A DNA stretch of 64,000 nt from the NCBI GenBank assembly GCA_016703535.1, contig JADJBV010000001.1, positions 3,338,001 through 3,402,000 of the forward strand, written 5' to 3'. This stretch comes from Deltaproteobacteria bacterium. GTDB lineage: Bacteria > Myxococcota > Kuafuiibacteriia > Kuafuiibacteriales > Kuafuiibacteriaceae. Both the position numbers and the translations under genes were made by a program. Shown one piece after another: positions 51,465-62,146 of the stretch (position 1 is its first letter; every line of letters starts with the position of its first letter). The notes below the pieces were generated by a model, which was given only the letters and a program-made list of their open reading frames with translations, had not been told where the DNA came from and did no database searches.

Positions 51465-53570
51465 TCAGCGCCCGTATTCGTAGCTGAGCCGGAGCATCAT
51501 CATCCGACCCGAGCCTGATAACGGCGCGTGCCCACCGCTATAAGGTTGAGGGAAGGCCTCGACTTGATCCAGCAGATCGTGGGCGATCAACGCCAGGTCC
51601 AAACCGGAAACGCCTACGTCGCTGGCGGTCGCGGCCAGCCCGACCAGGACCTCATGGGCCAGCTGTTCGGGCGCCATCGGCGAAGCCGCGGTGTAGGCCC
51701 ACCGCCCAAAGCTCCACGCCAAGGTCGGAGTGACCCGAAGTTGGTAGGGCAACTTGAAGATCAGGCGGGCGGTCACCTTGTGTTGGGGGGCGCCCAAGAG
51801 GGCTTTGGAGTCGGGGACCCGGTATTCTTCGGGGATCTCACCGGCCGAGCGGTAGATCGAGTAGCTGAGCATCCCGTCGACCCACTCTTGATTGGCCCGG
51901 GCCTCCAGCTCGGCGCCAAAGGTGGCGGTCTGGCCTCGGTTCAGATAGGCCTCGGCGTCGGCGTCGGCGACAAAGGTGTAGATGATCGGATCTTTGACCA
52001 AGGCGTAGAAGGTGTTGGCGGTCAGCTGGAGGCCTTCATCGAGCTGATAACCCAGCTCCGCCTCCAGGACGGTGGTGCGCTCCGACTTGACCCGGTTGTT
52101 GGGATCAACCGCCTTCTCGAGGCTCTTGTTCATGAAGGACGGCGTGCGGAAGGCTTGAGACGCGAGCAACTTGGCGTGCAGACCGTTGTCGAAGACCTTG
52201 GTCAACGCCACCCGGGGCGCCGCTCGAACGCCGAAGACGTTGTGGCCCTCGAGCCGGCCGCCGATGGTGAAGTTGACGATCTCGTTCGGCCACAAAAACT
52301 GGGCAAAACCGGCGGCGCTGAAGAAGGAGAGGTCTTGGGTCAGGCTCCCGTCGTCGGCGGTGAACCAGTTGAGATCCCGGGTGTCCAGCTCCTCACCATT
52401 GGCGACGCCCTGATCGTAAAAGGCCTCGGCGCCGAAGAGCAGGTTGGCTTCGTCGAAGAGATCCCAGGTCGCGGTGACGTTGGCCAAGGCCCGGGAGAAG
52501 GTCCGCTGCGCGAAGGCGCCGCTGTCGATCGACTCCTGCCGGACCTGGTCATCGCCGGGCAGGGACCACCAGTTGAGTTGACGCCGATAACTCAGCTTCG
52601 GGAGGACATGCAGGCCCGGGAGCACCTCGAAGTCACCGCCCAGCTCTCCGTACCAACCTTGGTGTCGGTAGGGCTGCACGAAGTTGGTGGGCACGTCGAA
52701 GTTGTCCCGACTGTCGAAGCCATAGCCGTCGTACAGCAGCCGCAGATGAAGGCCGTTCCAGCCCAACCCGGCGTTGACCATCGCCGGCCGCAGCTCGCTG
52801 TTGGTGCCGAGGTCGTAGGTGGTCCCGTCGGTGCCGACGAAGTCCTCGTCGGAGCGGACGCTGCGCCCGGCCATCGCCGAGAGGCTCCAGGTCAGGCCCG
52901 ACTCCAGCTCACTGCCGGCCTCGACCGTAAAGTCGACGAACCCCTTTTTGTCCCCACTGCCGCCGTAAAAGCCCGAGGGCGCGCCGTAACGCACCGCCCC
53001 GCGGGCTCCGTCGATCTTGGCGCCGCTTCGGGTGGTCACCTTGATCACCCCCAACTCGGCGTTGCCGCCATAAATCGCCGAGCCCGGGCCCCGGATGATC
53101 TCGATGCGTTCGATGGCCTCGACCGGGAAGTGGTGGCCGAACTGGAGCGTCTGATAACCGAGTTCGTTGATCTCTTGACCGTCGATCATCAGCAACACCT
53201 TGCCCTCGTGGGCCCAGTTGCCGCGGATCCCCAACCCCACCACCCCTTGCACGTCGACGCCGAAGAAAAATCCGGGGACCAGACGTAGGACGTCGATCAA
53301 ATCTCGGGCGCCGGTCTCCAAGATCTCCTCCCGAGTGATCAAGGAGACGATGCCTGGTGACTCCCGCAGGGAGGTCGCCTTGACCGAGGCGATGGTGACC
53401 TCCAGCCCGATCAAGCGATCGAGGTCCAGGGTCGAAAAGGCATCGTCGGCGAGCGACGGATCGGGGGGCGAGGCCTCTCCCTCCGTGGACTGAGCCCAAC
53501 CCTGGTCGGGTCCCAGGGCGCTCAATCCGATCACGAACAGGACCAACTTCGGGTTCGAAGGGAAACTCAT
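51465..53570 (-). CDS. TonB-dependent outer-membrane receptor
   Basis: The protein is about 701 residues from the ATG at 53570, which overlaps the upstream stop by one base. It has a signal peptide ending GWAQ. The plug domain follows (ESPGIVSLITREEILETGARDLIDVLRLVPGF, IRGNWAHEGKVLLMIDG, RIEIIRGPGSAIYGGNAELGVI), then a long 22-strand type barrel. The protein would import a ligand with energy from TonB. Several aromatic strands end in LRLSYEYGR, and the barrel lacks a terminal Phe. The ligand is unknown. A longer frame to 53858 would read back into the binding-protein gene. Confidence 0.9.
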   Translation of the reverse strand: MSFPSNPKLVLFVIGLSALGPDQGWAQSTEGEASPPDPSLADDAFSTLDLDRLIGLEVTIASVKATSLRESPGIVSLITREEILETGARDLIDVLRLVPGFFFGVDVQGVVGLGIRGNWAHEGKVLLMIDGQEINELGYQTLQFGHHFPVEAIERIEIIRGPGSAIYGGNAELGVIKVTTRSGAKIDGARGAVRYGAPSGFYGGSGDKKGFVDFTVEAGSELESGLTWSLSAMAGRSVRSDEDFVGTDGTTYDLGTNSELRPAMVNAGLGWNGLHLRLLYDGYGFDSRDNFDVPTNFVQPYRHQGWYGELGGDFEVLPGLHVLPKLSYRRQLNWWSLPGDDQVRQESIDSGAFAQRTFSRALANVTATWDLFDEANLLFGAEAFYDQGVANGEELDTRDLNWFTADDGSLTQDLSFFSAAGFAQFLWPNEIVNFTIGGRLEGHNVFGVRAAPRVALTKVFDNGLHAKLLASQAFRTPSFMNKSLEKAVDPNNRVKSERTTVLEAELGYQLDEGLQLTANTFYALVKDPIIYTFVADADAEAYLNRGQTATFGAELEARANQEWVDGMLSYSIYRSAGEIPEEYRVPDSKALLGAPQHKVTARLIFKLPYQLRVTPTLAWSFGRWAYTAASPMAPEQLAHEVLVGLAATASDVGVSGLDLALIAHDLLDQVEAFPQPYSGGHAPLSGSGRMMMLRLSYEYGR

Positions 53571-54574
53571 CACTCGAGCAACCGATCCACCGTGGCCAGC
53601 TGATCCTCGGCCAGCTCTAGGTTTTTGCGAGCGAACGTCAGATCGAGCACGGTCTCCACCGAAACCGGGTACTCGAAGTCCAAGCCGTTGGTCTGCCAAC
53701 CGCGTTCGGCGACGCTGCTGACCAACGCCGCCGCTTGCACCCCCAAGGCCCGATGATCCGGCAACACCGCGAAGGTCCCGAAGTCGACCTTCCTGGAGAG
53801 CAGAGAGCCGACGTTGACGACGACCGGGATCTTGTTGCCCTTCAGGCCGGGAAGCCACCCTTTGGTCAACACGTTCGGCGCCAGCAGGAGGTTGTCGTTG
53901 AGCACCCAGATCGCGTCGACCTTTTCGTCGCCCCGCAAGCGCTCCAGCGCGTTCTTGACCTCCCGTTGATCGGTGCCAGCCACCTCTACGCCCACCAACT
54001 GAAAACCTTCGCTGGCCGCCAGGGCCCGTTGCTCCTCCAGGACGCCCCGGAACGAGGGGCGGAGGATCACGCCGACCCGCTTGAGGGGTTGCTTGAGCAA
54101 CACCCGGAGGTTCACCAAACTGGTCAAGAGCGGGACCTCGTAGATGACCCCGGTCAGGTTGTTGATTCCGCCCGAGGTCTCCCGCAGGAAAGAGGCCAAC
54201 ACCGCCACCGCCGGCAGGTCTCGGCGGGCCGTCGGCAAGGCCTGATAACTTCGATACAGGCGCAACGTCGGGTTGTTCATCAACAGCAGGATCGCCGGTC
54301 GTGAACGTTCGATCTGCTCAGCGAGTTGGGACGCGGTCGCGTCGGCGCCCAGGTAACTGGGCATCAGGTTGAAGTCCTCCCCCAGCTCACTCTCTAGCCC
54401 GGCGAAGGTCGCTTCGGCCGAGGCGGACTGAGGCATGAAGGCCAACAGGGTCGGCAACTCGGGCCGCGGCGCCGCCAGGGCCCGGGGCTCGACCGTCGGG
54501 CCTCGGGCGTCTTTTTTGGCGCAAGCGGTCAGCGCGATCGCGACCAGCAGGAACAGTTTGCTCGTGGCTCTCAT
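53570..54574 (-). CDS. ABC-type substrate-binding lipoprotein (ABC_sub_bind-like)
   Basis: The protein is 334 residues from the ATG at 54574, which overlaps the PEGA-gene stop (ATGA). A lipoprotein signal ends LTAC. Two Rossmann-like lobes follow (LLAFMPQSASAEATFAGLESEL, RPAILLLMNNPTLRLY, KRVGVILRPSFRGVLEEQR, KIPVVVNVGSLLSRKV). This resembles the periplasmic ABC_sub_bind family related to Trp/oligopeptide-type sensors. No ABC ATPase or permease lies next to it. With the TonB receptor downstream it may deliver or sense the same ligand. Confidence 0.78.
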   Translation of the reverse strand: MRATSKLFLLVAIALTACAKKDARGPTVEPRALAAPRPELPTLLAFMPQSASAEATFAGLESELGEDFNLMPSYLGADATASQLAEQIERSRPAILLLMNNPTLRLYRSYQALPTARRDLPAVAVLASFLRETSGGINNLTGVIYEVPLLTSLVNLRVLLKQPLKRVGVILRPSFRGVLEEQRALAASEGFQLVGVEVAGTDQREVKNALERLRGDEKVDAIWVLNDNLLLAPNVLTKGWLPGLKGNKIPVVVNVGSLLSRKVDFGTFAVLPDHRALGVQAAALVSSVAERGWQTNGLDFEYPVSVETVLDLTFARKNLELAEDQLATVDRLLE

Positions 54575-56061
54575 GGCGACACCCACCGTTCGACCCGAAG
54601 TTCAGTCCTTGGCCCGTCGCCCCGAAGGGCTTGTTCGACCACCGAACGTCGAGCGCCGGGCGCAAAAGCCACCGCCAAAGCCGGCCCCGCCCCACCCAAC
54701 TCCAGCACCTGCAAGTTCTGTTGCGTGCGGGCCTTCAGGGCCGGGAAATCCGAGCTCTTGACGATGATCGCCTCGGCCATCTTGAACTGGAGGAGCGGCA
54801 AGAGGTCCTCCACTTTGGGCACCCGGCGGAGCTTGGGCGGCTGGGCCGATCCGATGATCCGAGCGACCAAGGCCGGCATCTCTTTTTTCCCGAGCTCATC
54901 GACCACCCCCAAGGTGAAGGTGGCCAATTGCTCTCGAGAGAGATCGGCCCGCAACGAAGCGGCCACGTAGCTGCTCTGGACGCCACCTTGACCGAACAAG
55001 GCGGCTTGCAAGCCGTGTTGCCGAAGGACGGCGGGAGACGCCAAATACGCGTCGGCGGGCTCGGACTGCACCACCTGGCCGAACTCGGCCGATTGATCGA
55101 GGAGCCGCACGTCGAGCCCGGCCGCCCCGAGTTGTCGTCGCAGCGCTGCCCCATTGGCGCCCGGCCAATACATGACCAACTTGGGGCGCCCCGACTTGGG
55201 CGCGATCGCCGGCGGCGGTTCGACCTTCGCCGGAGCGGCCCGATCGGCCTCCCGGGCGGCCAGCGCCTCGATGGGTTGGTCGATCAAGCCGACCAGGTTG
55301 AGCTTGTCGTCGGCGCCGAGCCCACTGGGAGGTGGGGCGACGACGGTGGCCGCGGCGCTCGGCTCCGGCGGCACCACCTCGTTGATCACCACCACCGCGC
55401 CGGGCGCCAGGTTGATCTCCCGCTCCAACACCACCCGGCTGCCATCCAGGATGGCCACCCGGTGGGCGCCAACCGAAAGATCGAGTTTGGTTGGGGTCAG
55501 GTCCCGGGCTTGCCCATCGACCTGCACCAACATCTTGGCCGGGGTGGTGGAGACGATCAAAAGGCCGCTGCTCTTGGCTTCATTCACCCGGGGCGGTTCA
55601 CGTTCGACCCGAACCCGGGTCGGGGCCCGGGGCGTTCGCGCCGCGACGGCCTCCGGTTTTGGGGCGGGCAGCGGCAGCGGAGGGGGAGGAGGCGGCGCCT
55701 CGTTCACGTCGGTCGGCTGGTCCCGCAGCTTCCTCGCGACCTCCAACAACGACGTGACCTGGGCCAACTCCGGATCCAACTTCGCCGCGGCCTCCAGCTT
55801 GGTCACGGCCAGGCTGTATTGGCCGACCCGCAGGGCCTCGACCCCTTGGTCACGCTGCTGGACCGCCAAGGACTGGACCGGATCTGGGGCAGGAGCAGGG
55901 GGCGGCGCGACGACGGCGACCGGCGCCGAACGCTTCAAATACACCGCCAAAGCCACCACGTTCCCGATCACCACGACCGCCGCGCCAGCCACCGCCAGGA
56001 CCAACCATGGTCGCCGAGGCTGATTGCCATCGGGCGGGGCGTTGGGTTCACTCAAGTACAC
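54571..56061 (-). CDS. membrane protein with TPR, PEGA and a binding-protein-like C-terminal domain
   Basis: The 496-residue protein starts with GTG at 56061. A short cytoplasmic N-terminus is followed by one membrane helix (about 21-43) and a TPR-like pair (GVEALRVGQYSLAVTKLEAAAKL). A Pro-rich spacer and a PEGA domain come next (IVSTTPAKMLVQVDGQARDLTPTKL). The last roughly 200 residues resemble a solute-binding lobe, with KLVMYWPGANGAALRRQLG and AIIVKSSDFPALKA. The next gene encodes another binding-type lipoprotein, so the two may share a ligand. PEGA proteins are usually surface or kinase-linked in myxobacteria. Confidence 0.75.
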   Translation of the reverse strand: MYLSEPNAPPDGNQPRRPWLVLAVAGAAVVVIGNVVALAVYLKRSAPVAVVAPPPAPAPDPVQSLAVQQRDQGVEALRVGQYSLAVTKLEAAAKLDPELAQVTSLLEVARKLRDQPTDVNEAPPPPPPLPLPAPKPEAVAARTPRAPTRVRVEREPPRVNEAKSSGLLIVSTTPAKMLVQVDGQARDLTPTKLDLSVGAHRVAILDGSRVVLEREINLAPGAVVVINEVVPPEPSAAATVVAPPPSGLGADDKLNLVGLIDQPIEALAAREADRAAPAKVEPPPAIAPKSGRPKLVMYWPGANGAALRRQLGAAGLDVRLLDQSAEFGQVVQSEPADAYLASPAVLRQHGLQAALFGQGGVQSSYVAASLRADLSREQLATFTLGVVDELGKKEMPALVARIIGSAQPPKLRRVPKVEDLLPLLQFKMAEAIIVKSSDFPALKARTQQNLQVLELGGAGPALAVAFAPGARRSVVEQALRGDGPRTELRVERWVSP

Positions 56062-56386
56062 CTCGCACTTCGGCCAGCCTGCCCCGAAGTCGAGGTCCCA
56101 GCAAGGAACCGAGCCACCACGAGGCGGGGCGGCCGCCTTCGAGCGGCGCCGCGCCGTTGCAAGTTATCTTGCAGCGCGGGCGTCGCCGATCCTCAAATTG
56201 GGATCCCGGCCCACAGGCGGCTCGCGCTGGCCACCCGAACCGGCCGCCCCAGCCGGGGGCCTCGCCCTAGGCCCACCCCGGGGTCCCGGAGCCCCACGCC
56301 GGGTCGGGGAAGCGGGTGGGGGCCCGAATTCCGGTGGAAATTCGGGCACGGGGGTGCTTGTTAGGGGCGCGCATGGAGGTGGGTAG
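56062..56386. promoter_or_regulatory. divergent intergenic region, PEGA operon / MoxR operon
   Basis: This 325-bp stretch is the only gap above 300 bp. I see no gene in it. It holds two perfect inverted repeats: TGCAAG-TTAT-CTTGCA at 56158-56173, and GCCCGAATT-8 bp-AATTCGGGC at 56322-56347. The second lies about 40 bp before the MoxR start. Both operons should have their promoters here. The sharply GC-rich centre (about 56220-56320) may be leader or terminator structure. Confidence 0.5.
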
Positions 56387-57397
<1,011 letters not shown>

Positions 57398-57406
57398 GGA
57401 GCCGCC

Positions 57407-58309
57407 ATGGAAGGGGCCGCCCACCGCGACGTCCTGAAGACGGTGCGCCGGATCGAGATCGCGACCCGGCGCACGGTCAACGCCGAGCTGGCGGGACGTT
57501 ATCACTCGGTCTTCAAGGGCCAGGGCATGGCCTTCGCCGAAGTCCGCCCCTACGCCCCCGGCGACGACATCCGGCACATCGACTGGAACGTGACCGCCCG
57601 CCACCAAGATCAAGGGCTCTACGTCAAGCAGTTCGTCGAAGAGCGAGAGCTGACGGTGATGTTGATCGTCGACCTCTCGGGCTCGACCGCCTTCGGCACC
57701 AAAAAGAAGTCGAAGCGGCAGCTGCTGGCCGAGTTGGGGGCCCTGATCGCGTTTTCGGCGATCAAAAACCAAGATCGGGTCGGGCTGATCCTGCACACCG
57801 ATCGGGTCGAGCTCTACGTCCCGCCGCGGAAAGGCCGCTCCCACGTGCTCCGGGTGATCCGGGAGATCGTCGAGGCCGAGCCGGTGGGGCGGGGCACGGA
57901 CCTCAAGGAGGCTTTGGCCTATTTTTCTCGGGTCCAAAAGCGTCGTTCGGTCTGCTTCGTGCTCTCCGACTTTTTGGCCACCGGTTATGAGTCGGCGCTG
58001 AAGGTGGCCATGGCCAAACACGACGTGGTCTTGATGCGGGTGTCCGACGCCGCCGAACGCACCTTGCCCAACCTGGGCTTGGTGGAGTTGGTCGACGCTG
58101 AAACCGGTGAATATCGGCTGGTCGACACCGGCAGTGAACACCTGCGCCGCCTCTACCAGAGCCGACGGATCGACGAGTTGGCCTCGGCCGGTCGCCGGCT
58201 CAAACAGATCGGGGCCGACCTGATCGATCTCGAGACCGAAGGGGACTACGTGGCGCCCTTGATCAGCTTCTTTCGGGCCCGTTCGGCGAGGCTCCGTTCC
58301 GGACGATGA
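57407..58309 (+). CDS. DUF58 domain protein
   Basis: The 300-residue protein carries the DUF58 signature YAPGDDIRHIDWNVTARH and a vWA-like DLSGSTAFG motif. It is a typical partner of MoxR ATPases. AAGGAG lies 6 bases before the ATG. The stop overlaps the next start by 4 bp. Confidence 0.92.
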   Translation: MEGAAHRDVLKTVRRIEIATRRTVNAELAGRYHSVFKGQGMAFAEVRPYAPGDDIRHIDWNVTARHQDQGLYVKQFVEERELTVMLIVDLSGSTAFGTKKKSKRQLLAELGALIAFSAIKNQDRVGLILHTDRVELYVPPRKGRSHVLRVIREIVEAEPVGRGTDLKEALAYFSRVQKRRSVCFVLSDFLATGYESALKVAMAKHDVVLMRVSDAAERTLPNLGLVELVDAETGEYRLVDTGSEHLRRLYQSRRIDELASAGRRLKQIGADLIDLETEGDYVAPLISFFRARSARLRSGR

Positions 58310-59235
58310 GTGACCCGGGCGCCAACACCGGCCTCTTGGTCGAGGCCCGGCTGATCCTCCCGGACGGCGGCCTGCCCATCGTCGGCGTACCCTTCACCTT
58401 GGTCATCGAAGCCCGGCACGCGCCGGGCTCTATCGCCCTGCTCCCCGAAAGTTTGGGCCTGCCCGCCGAACTCGCCGAACGTCCGGCCGCCCGAAGCCAC
58501 ACCCGCAGCGTCGAAGGTTCGGTGGAGATCGATCGCTACGAGCTGGAGCTCCTCGGCTTCGACCCGGGCGAACAGCTGATCCCTGCGATCCCCCTCGCCT
58601 GCTCGGGGACCGTGGCCAAGACCAAGCCGTTGTCGGTCCAGATCGGCACCGGCTTCAGCGAGGCCGAACTCCCGATCGCCACCTCGACCCAACCCGAGGC
58701 CTTGGCCGAGCTGGAAAAGATGGCGGCCCAAGACGCGCCGCCTTTGCCGGTCTACGTGGCCGACTATCGGCCCGCCTTCGCCCTCCTCTTCCTGTTGATC
58801 GCCGCGATCACCGGGTGGGCGGTGTGGCGCCACCTCAAAGCGAAGGCCCGCCGGCCGATCCCGGGCCCACCGCCGCCTCCGCCCCGTCCGGCCCACTTGG
58901 TGGCCCTCGAGGCCCTGGCAACCTTGGAGGCCGCCGGACACCTGGCGGCGGGTCGGCACAAGGCCTTCTACTCCGAGTTGTCGGAGGTGATGCGGGCTTG
59001 GGCCGGGGCTCGCTACAACTTCGTGTCCCTGGATCTGACCGTGCCCGAGCTGATGGAGGCCCTGGGCCAAAAAGACCGGCCGGGGCTAGAGGCCGCGCGT
59101 TTGGAGCGCCTGTTGACCCTGGCCGACCTGGTGAAGTTCGCCAAGTTCACCCCGACCGCCGCCGACGGTGAAGAGGCCCTGAGCGACGCTCGGGCCATCG
59201 TTAAGGCCACCACCCCTGCGGAGCCCACGCCATGA
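58306..59235 (+). CDS. DUF4381-like single-membrane-helix protein of the Bat operon
   Basis: The 309-residue protein has an N-terminal beta-rich domain, one membrane helix near residue 155-175 (FALLFLLIAAITGWAVWRHL) followed by a PPPPPP run, and a helical C-terminal domain (LSEVMRAWAGARYNFVSLDLTVPELMEAL). This layout is found for the DUF4381 gene that accompanies MoxR and BatA. Function is unknown. It overlaps both neighbours by 4 bp. Confidence 0.72.
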   Translation: MSDPGANTGLLVEARLILPDGGLPIVGVPFTLVIEARHAPGSIALLPESLGLPAELAERPAARSHTRSVEGSVEIDRYELELLGFDPGEQLIPAIPLACSGTVAKTKPLSVQIGTGFSEAELPIATSTQPEALAELEKMAAQDAPPLPVYVADYRPAFALLFLLIAAITGWAVWRHLKAKARRPIPGPPPPPPRPAHLVALEALATLEAAGHLAAGRHKAFYSELSEVMRAWAGARYNFVSLDLTVPELMEALGQKDRPGLEAARLERLLTLADLVKFAKFTPTAADGEEALSDARAIVKATTPAEPTP

Positions 59236-60248
59236 GGGGCGCCTTCCGCTTCGGGGAGCCCTGGTTCTTGTTGGCCCTGCTGCCGGTGCTGGCGACCGCA
59301 GTTTATTTCTACTGGCGAAGGCGGCGGCACCGGGACCCGGCGCTGGTGTTCTCCTCCCGCGCCTTGGTGCAGGCGCTCCCGACCACCCTTTGGGCCCGGC
59401 TGATCTGGCTGCCCGACGCCTTACGAGTCATCTCCTTGGCGCTGGTGGTGTTGGCCTTGGCCCGACCTCAGATCCTCGGCCAACCCGAGGCCGAAGACAC
59501 CGAAGGCATCGACATCGTCTTGGCCCTCGACACCTCCTGCTCGATGCGCGCCGCCGACTTTCAGCCGAGGGATCGGATGTTCGTGGCCAAGCAGTCGATC
59601 ATCGACTTCGTGAAGCGCCGTTCGGTCGATCGGATCGGCCTGGTGGTCTTCGCCGGTGAGGCCGCCTCCTGGGCTCCCCTGACCTTGGATTATTCGCTGC
59701 TCATCGACCTGCTCGGCGAGATCGAGACCGGCATGTTGCCCGACGGCACGGCCATCGGCAGCGCTTTGGGCACCGCCCTCAACCGCCTGCGGGACAGCGA
59801 CGCCTCGTCTCGGGTGATCGTGTTGTTGACCGACGGCGACAACAACGCCGGCAACATCTCCCCCAAAAAGGCGGCGGACTTCGCCAAGGAGTTGGGCGTG
59901 AAGATCTACACCATCTTGATCGGCACCACCGGCGGGCCGGTGCCCTTCCCCGCCGGCAAAGATCTCTTTGGGCGGCCCATCTACCAAAACCAAGTGGTGC
60001 CCACCAACCCCAAACTCCTCGAGGAGATCGCCGGCCAAACGGGGGGCGTCGCTTACCAAGCCCTGGACGGCAAAGAGCTGGATCAGCGGCTGACCGAGGT
60101 CCTCGACTCCTTGGAGCGCACCCGCCTGGAGAGCACCGTCTACACCACCCCCAAGGAAGAGCTGTTCCCGTACTTCATTTGGGTGGCCTTCTCGATCTTG
60201 GCCCTGGAGATCTTGTTGTCCGGGACTCGGCTGCGGAGGTTGCCATGA
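59232..60248 (+). CDS. batA: BatA-like vWA membrane protein
   Basis: The 338-residue protein has two N-terminal membrane helices and a vWA domain with DTSCSM as the metal site (DIVLALDTSCSMRAADF), ending in one further membrane helix. It belongs to the aerotolerance (Bat) vWA group partnered with MoxR. The stop overlaps the next ATG by 4 bp. Confidence 0.87.
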   Translation: MRGAFRFGEPWFLLALLPVLATAVYFYWRRRRHRDPALVFSSRALVQALPTTLWARLIWLPDALRVISLALVVLALARPQILGQPEAEDTEGIDIVLALDTSCSMRAADFQPRDRMFVAKQSIIDFVKRRSVDRIGLVVFAGEAASWAPLTLDYSLLIDLLGEIETGMLPDGTAIGSALGTALNRLRDSDASSRVIVLLTDGDNNAGNISPKKAADFAKELGVKIYTILIGTTGGPVPFPAGKDLFGRPIYQNQVVPTNPKLLEEIAGQTGGVAYQALDGKELDQRLTEVLDSLERTRLESTVYTTPKEELFPYFIWVAFSILALEILLSGTRLRRLP

Positions 60249-62146
60249 AGTTGGCCGAACCGCTGGCGCTGCTCTTGTTGATCCTGGTGCCGCTGGTGCT
60301 GTTGCTGCAGCTCTTGTTCGAGCGGCGCCGGGATCGGCTGATCTCTGCCGCCGGCGACACCCACTTGATGTCGCGCCTGATGTTGGTCAGCGGCGATCAA
60401 GGCCGAGGCCAACGTTGGGCCCAGGCCGCACTTTTTGCCGGCGGAGTGGCCCTGGCCGCGGTGGCCTTGGCCCGGCCCCAGTTCGGCATGAAAAGTGAGG
60501 TCCGGAAGGGCCGAGGCATGGATCTGGTGGTGGCCTTGGATCTGTCCCGTTCGATGTTGGCTCAGGACGTGGTCCCCTCTCGTTTGGAGCGGGCCAAGAT
60601 CGAGCTGTCGGTGTTGATCGATCAGCTGGGCGGTGATCGCATTGGCCTGGTCGGCTTCACCTCGGTCGCCTTGCCCCTGTCGCCTTTGACGGTCGATCAC
60701 AGCGCGGTGAAGCTCCAGCTCCGGGCGGCGGTCCCCGATGATCTGCCCCGAGGCGGGACCGCGATCGGTCCGGCGGTCGAAGAAGCCAAGCGCATGTTGG
60801 AGTCGAGCCGTCTGACCGAAGCCGCCAAGGCGATGGTGATCTTGACCGACGGCGAAGAGAACGAAGGTGACCCGCTGAAGGCCGCCGAGGCCGCCAAAGC
60901 CGCCGGCATCGAGGTCCACGTGGTCGGGATCGGCTCTCGGACCGGCGAACCCATTCCGCTCATCGACGCCGACGGCAAGGTCAACGGTTACCTCAAGGAT
61001 CAAGCGGGCCAGACCGTGGTCTCTCGGCTCAATGAGAAGTTGTTGCGGAGTGTGGCCGACAGCGGGGGTGGTGTTTTGGCCTTGCCGGCGGCGAGCGGCG
61101 GGCTCGACCTTTCGCCGGTGCGGGCCCGCTTGGCCACCTTGAAGAAGGCCGACCTGGAAGATCGGGTGGTCCGGGTCTACGAGGAGCGTTATGCCTGGGC
61201 CCTCTGGCCGGCCCTGGTGTTGCTGCTCTTGGCCTCCTGGATCCGGCCCGGTCGGGGCAAGGTCCAAGGGGCTTGGTTGGCGCTGCTGTTGCCCATCCTG
61301 ATCGGCGCGGGGCCCTTCGAACGTGAAGATCCGGACGCCAAGGCGGGCAACGAGGCCTTGATCGCCGGCAAACCCGAGGACGCGATCGCCGCCTATCAAA
61401 AGGCCCACGATCGGCTGAAGCGGGCCGAGCTGCTGTACGACCGGGCCTTAGCCGAAGGTCAAAAAGGAGAGCTGGAGCAGGCGATCAGCAGCTTCAAGGA
61501 GGCCGCCTCGGCCGCCGACTCGCCGGAGCTGCGGGCCCAGTCGGCCTTCGCCTTGGGCAACGCCTACCGGAAGCTGAAGCGCTACGACGAGGCGATCGAC
61601 GCCTACCGACGTTCCCTGCTCGAAGACCCGGCCCAAAGTGGGGCCCGCCGCAACTTGGAGATCGCCAAACGGATGAAGGCGATCCAGGCCGCCCAACCGA
61701 AGGACCCCAACCAAAAGGGCGACGGCGACGAACCCCCACCCCAAAGCGACGGCGGCGTCCCGGATGGCGGCAACGACGGTGGGCCCCCCGACGCCAGCTC
61801 CGATCAAGACGGGGGTCCGCCCGATGCGGGCCCCAACGAGGCGGGCCAACCCGAAGGACAAGACGGCAGCAGCGACGGCGGCCAAAGCGATCCCGAGGGC
61901 CAAGACGGCAGCAGCGACGGCCAAGACGCGGCGGCGCCCCCCGAACCCGAAGGCCAAGACGGTGGTGCCGGCCAGGACTCGGGCCAAAGCAGCCCGCCGC
62001 CCGGCGAAACGCGGCCCGAAAACGATGATCCGAGCCAACAAGAGGCCGAACAACTTTTGGACGCCCTGCGCGATCAAGAGAAGGCGCTGAAGCGAAAGAA
62101 GCTGCTCGAGAAGATCCCACGGCGGGGTGTGGTGAAGGACTGGTGA
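60245..62146 (+). CDS. BatB-BatC fusion: vWA domain plus TPR and disordered tail
   Basis: The protein is about 633 residues from the ATG at 60245. N-terminal helices precede a vWA domain with DLSRSM (DLVVALDLSRSMLAQD). A further membrane segment is followed by TPR repeats (AGNEALIAGKPEDAIAAYQKAHDRLKRAELLYDRALAEGQ as the first). A tail of about 130 residues is rich in Gly, Asp, Gln and Pro with repeats of QDGSSDG. In many bacteria BatB and BatC are separate genes; here they are one chain. I chose the ATG because the long frame reads into batA. The operon continues with BatD. Confidence 0.85.
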   Translation: MKLAEPLALLLLILVPLVLLLQLLFERRRDRLISAAGDTHLMSRLMLVSGDQGRGQRWAQAALFAGGVALAAVALARPQFGMKSEVRKGRGMDLVVALDLSRSMLAQDVVPSRLERAKIELSVLIDQLGGDRIGLVGFTSVALPLSPLTVDHSAVKLQLRAAVPDDLPRGGTAIGPAVEEAKRMLESSRLTEAAKAMVILTDGEENEGDPLKAAEAAKAAGIEVHVVGIGSRTGEPIPLIDADGKVNGYLKDQAGQTVVSRLNEKLLRSVADSGGGVLALPAASGGLDLSPVRARLATLKKADLEDRVVRVYEERYAWALWPALVLLLLASWIRPGRGKVQGAWLALLLPILIGAGPFEREDPDAKAGNEALIAGKPEDAIAAYQKAHDRLKRAELLYDRALAEGQKGELEQAISSFKEAASAADSPELRAQSAFALGNAYRKLKRYDEAIDAYRRSLLEDPAQSGARRNLEIAKRMKAIQAAQPKDPNQKGDGDEPPPQSDGGVPDGGNDGGPPDASSDQDGGPPDAGPNEAGQPEGQDGSSDGGQSDPEGQDGSSDGQDAAAPPEPEGQDGGAGQDSGQSSPPPGETRPENDDPSQQEAEQLLDALRDQEKALKRKKLLEKIPRRGVVKDW

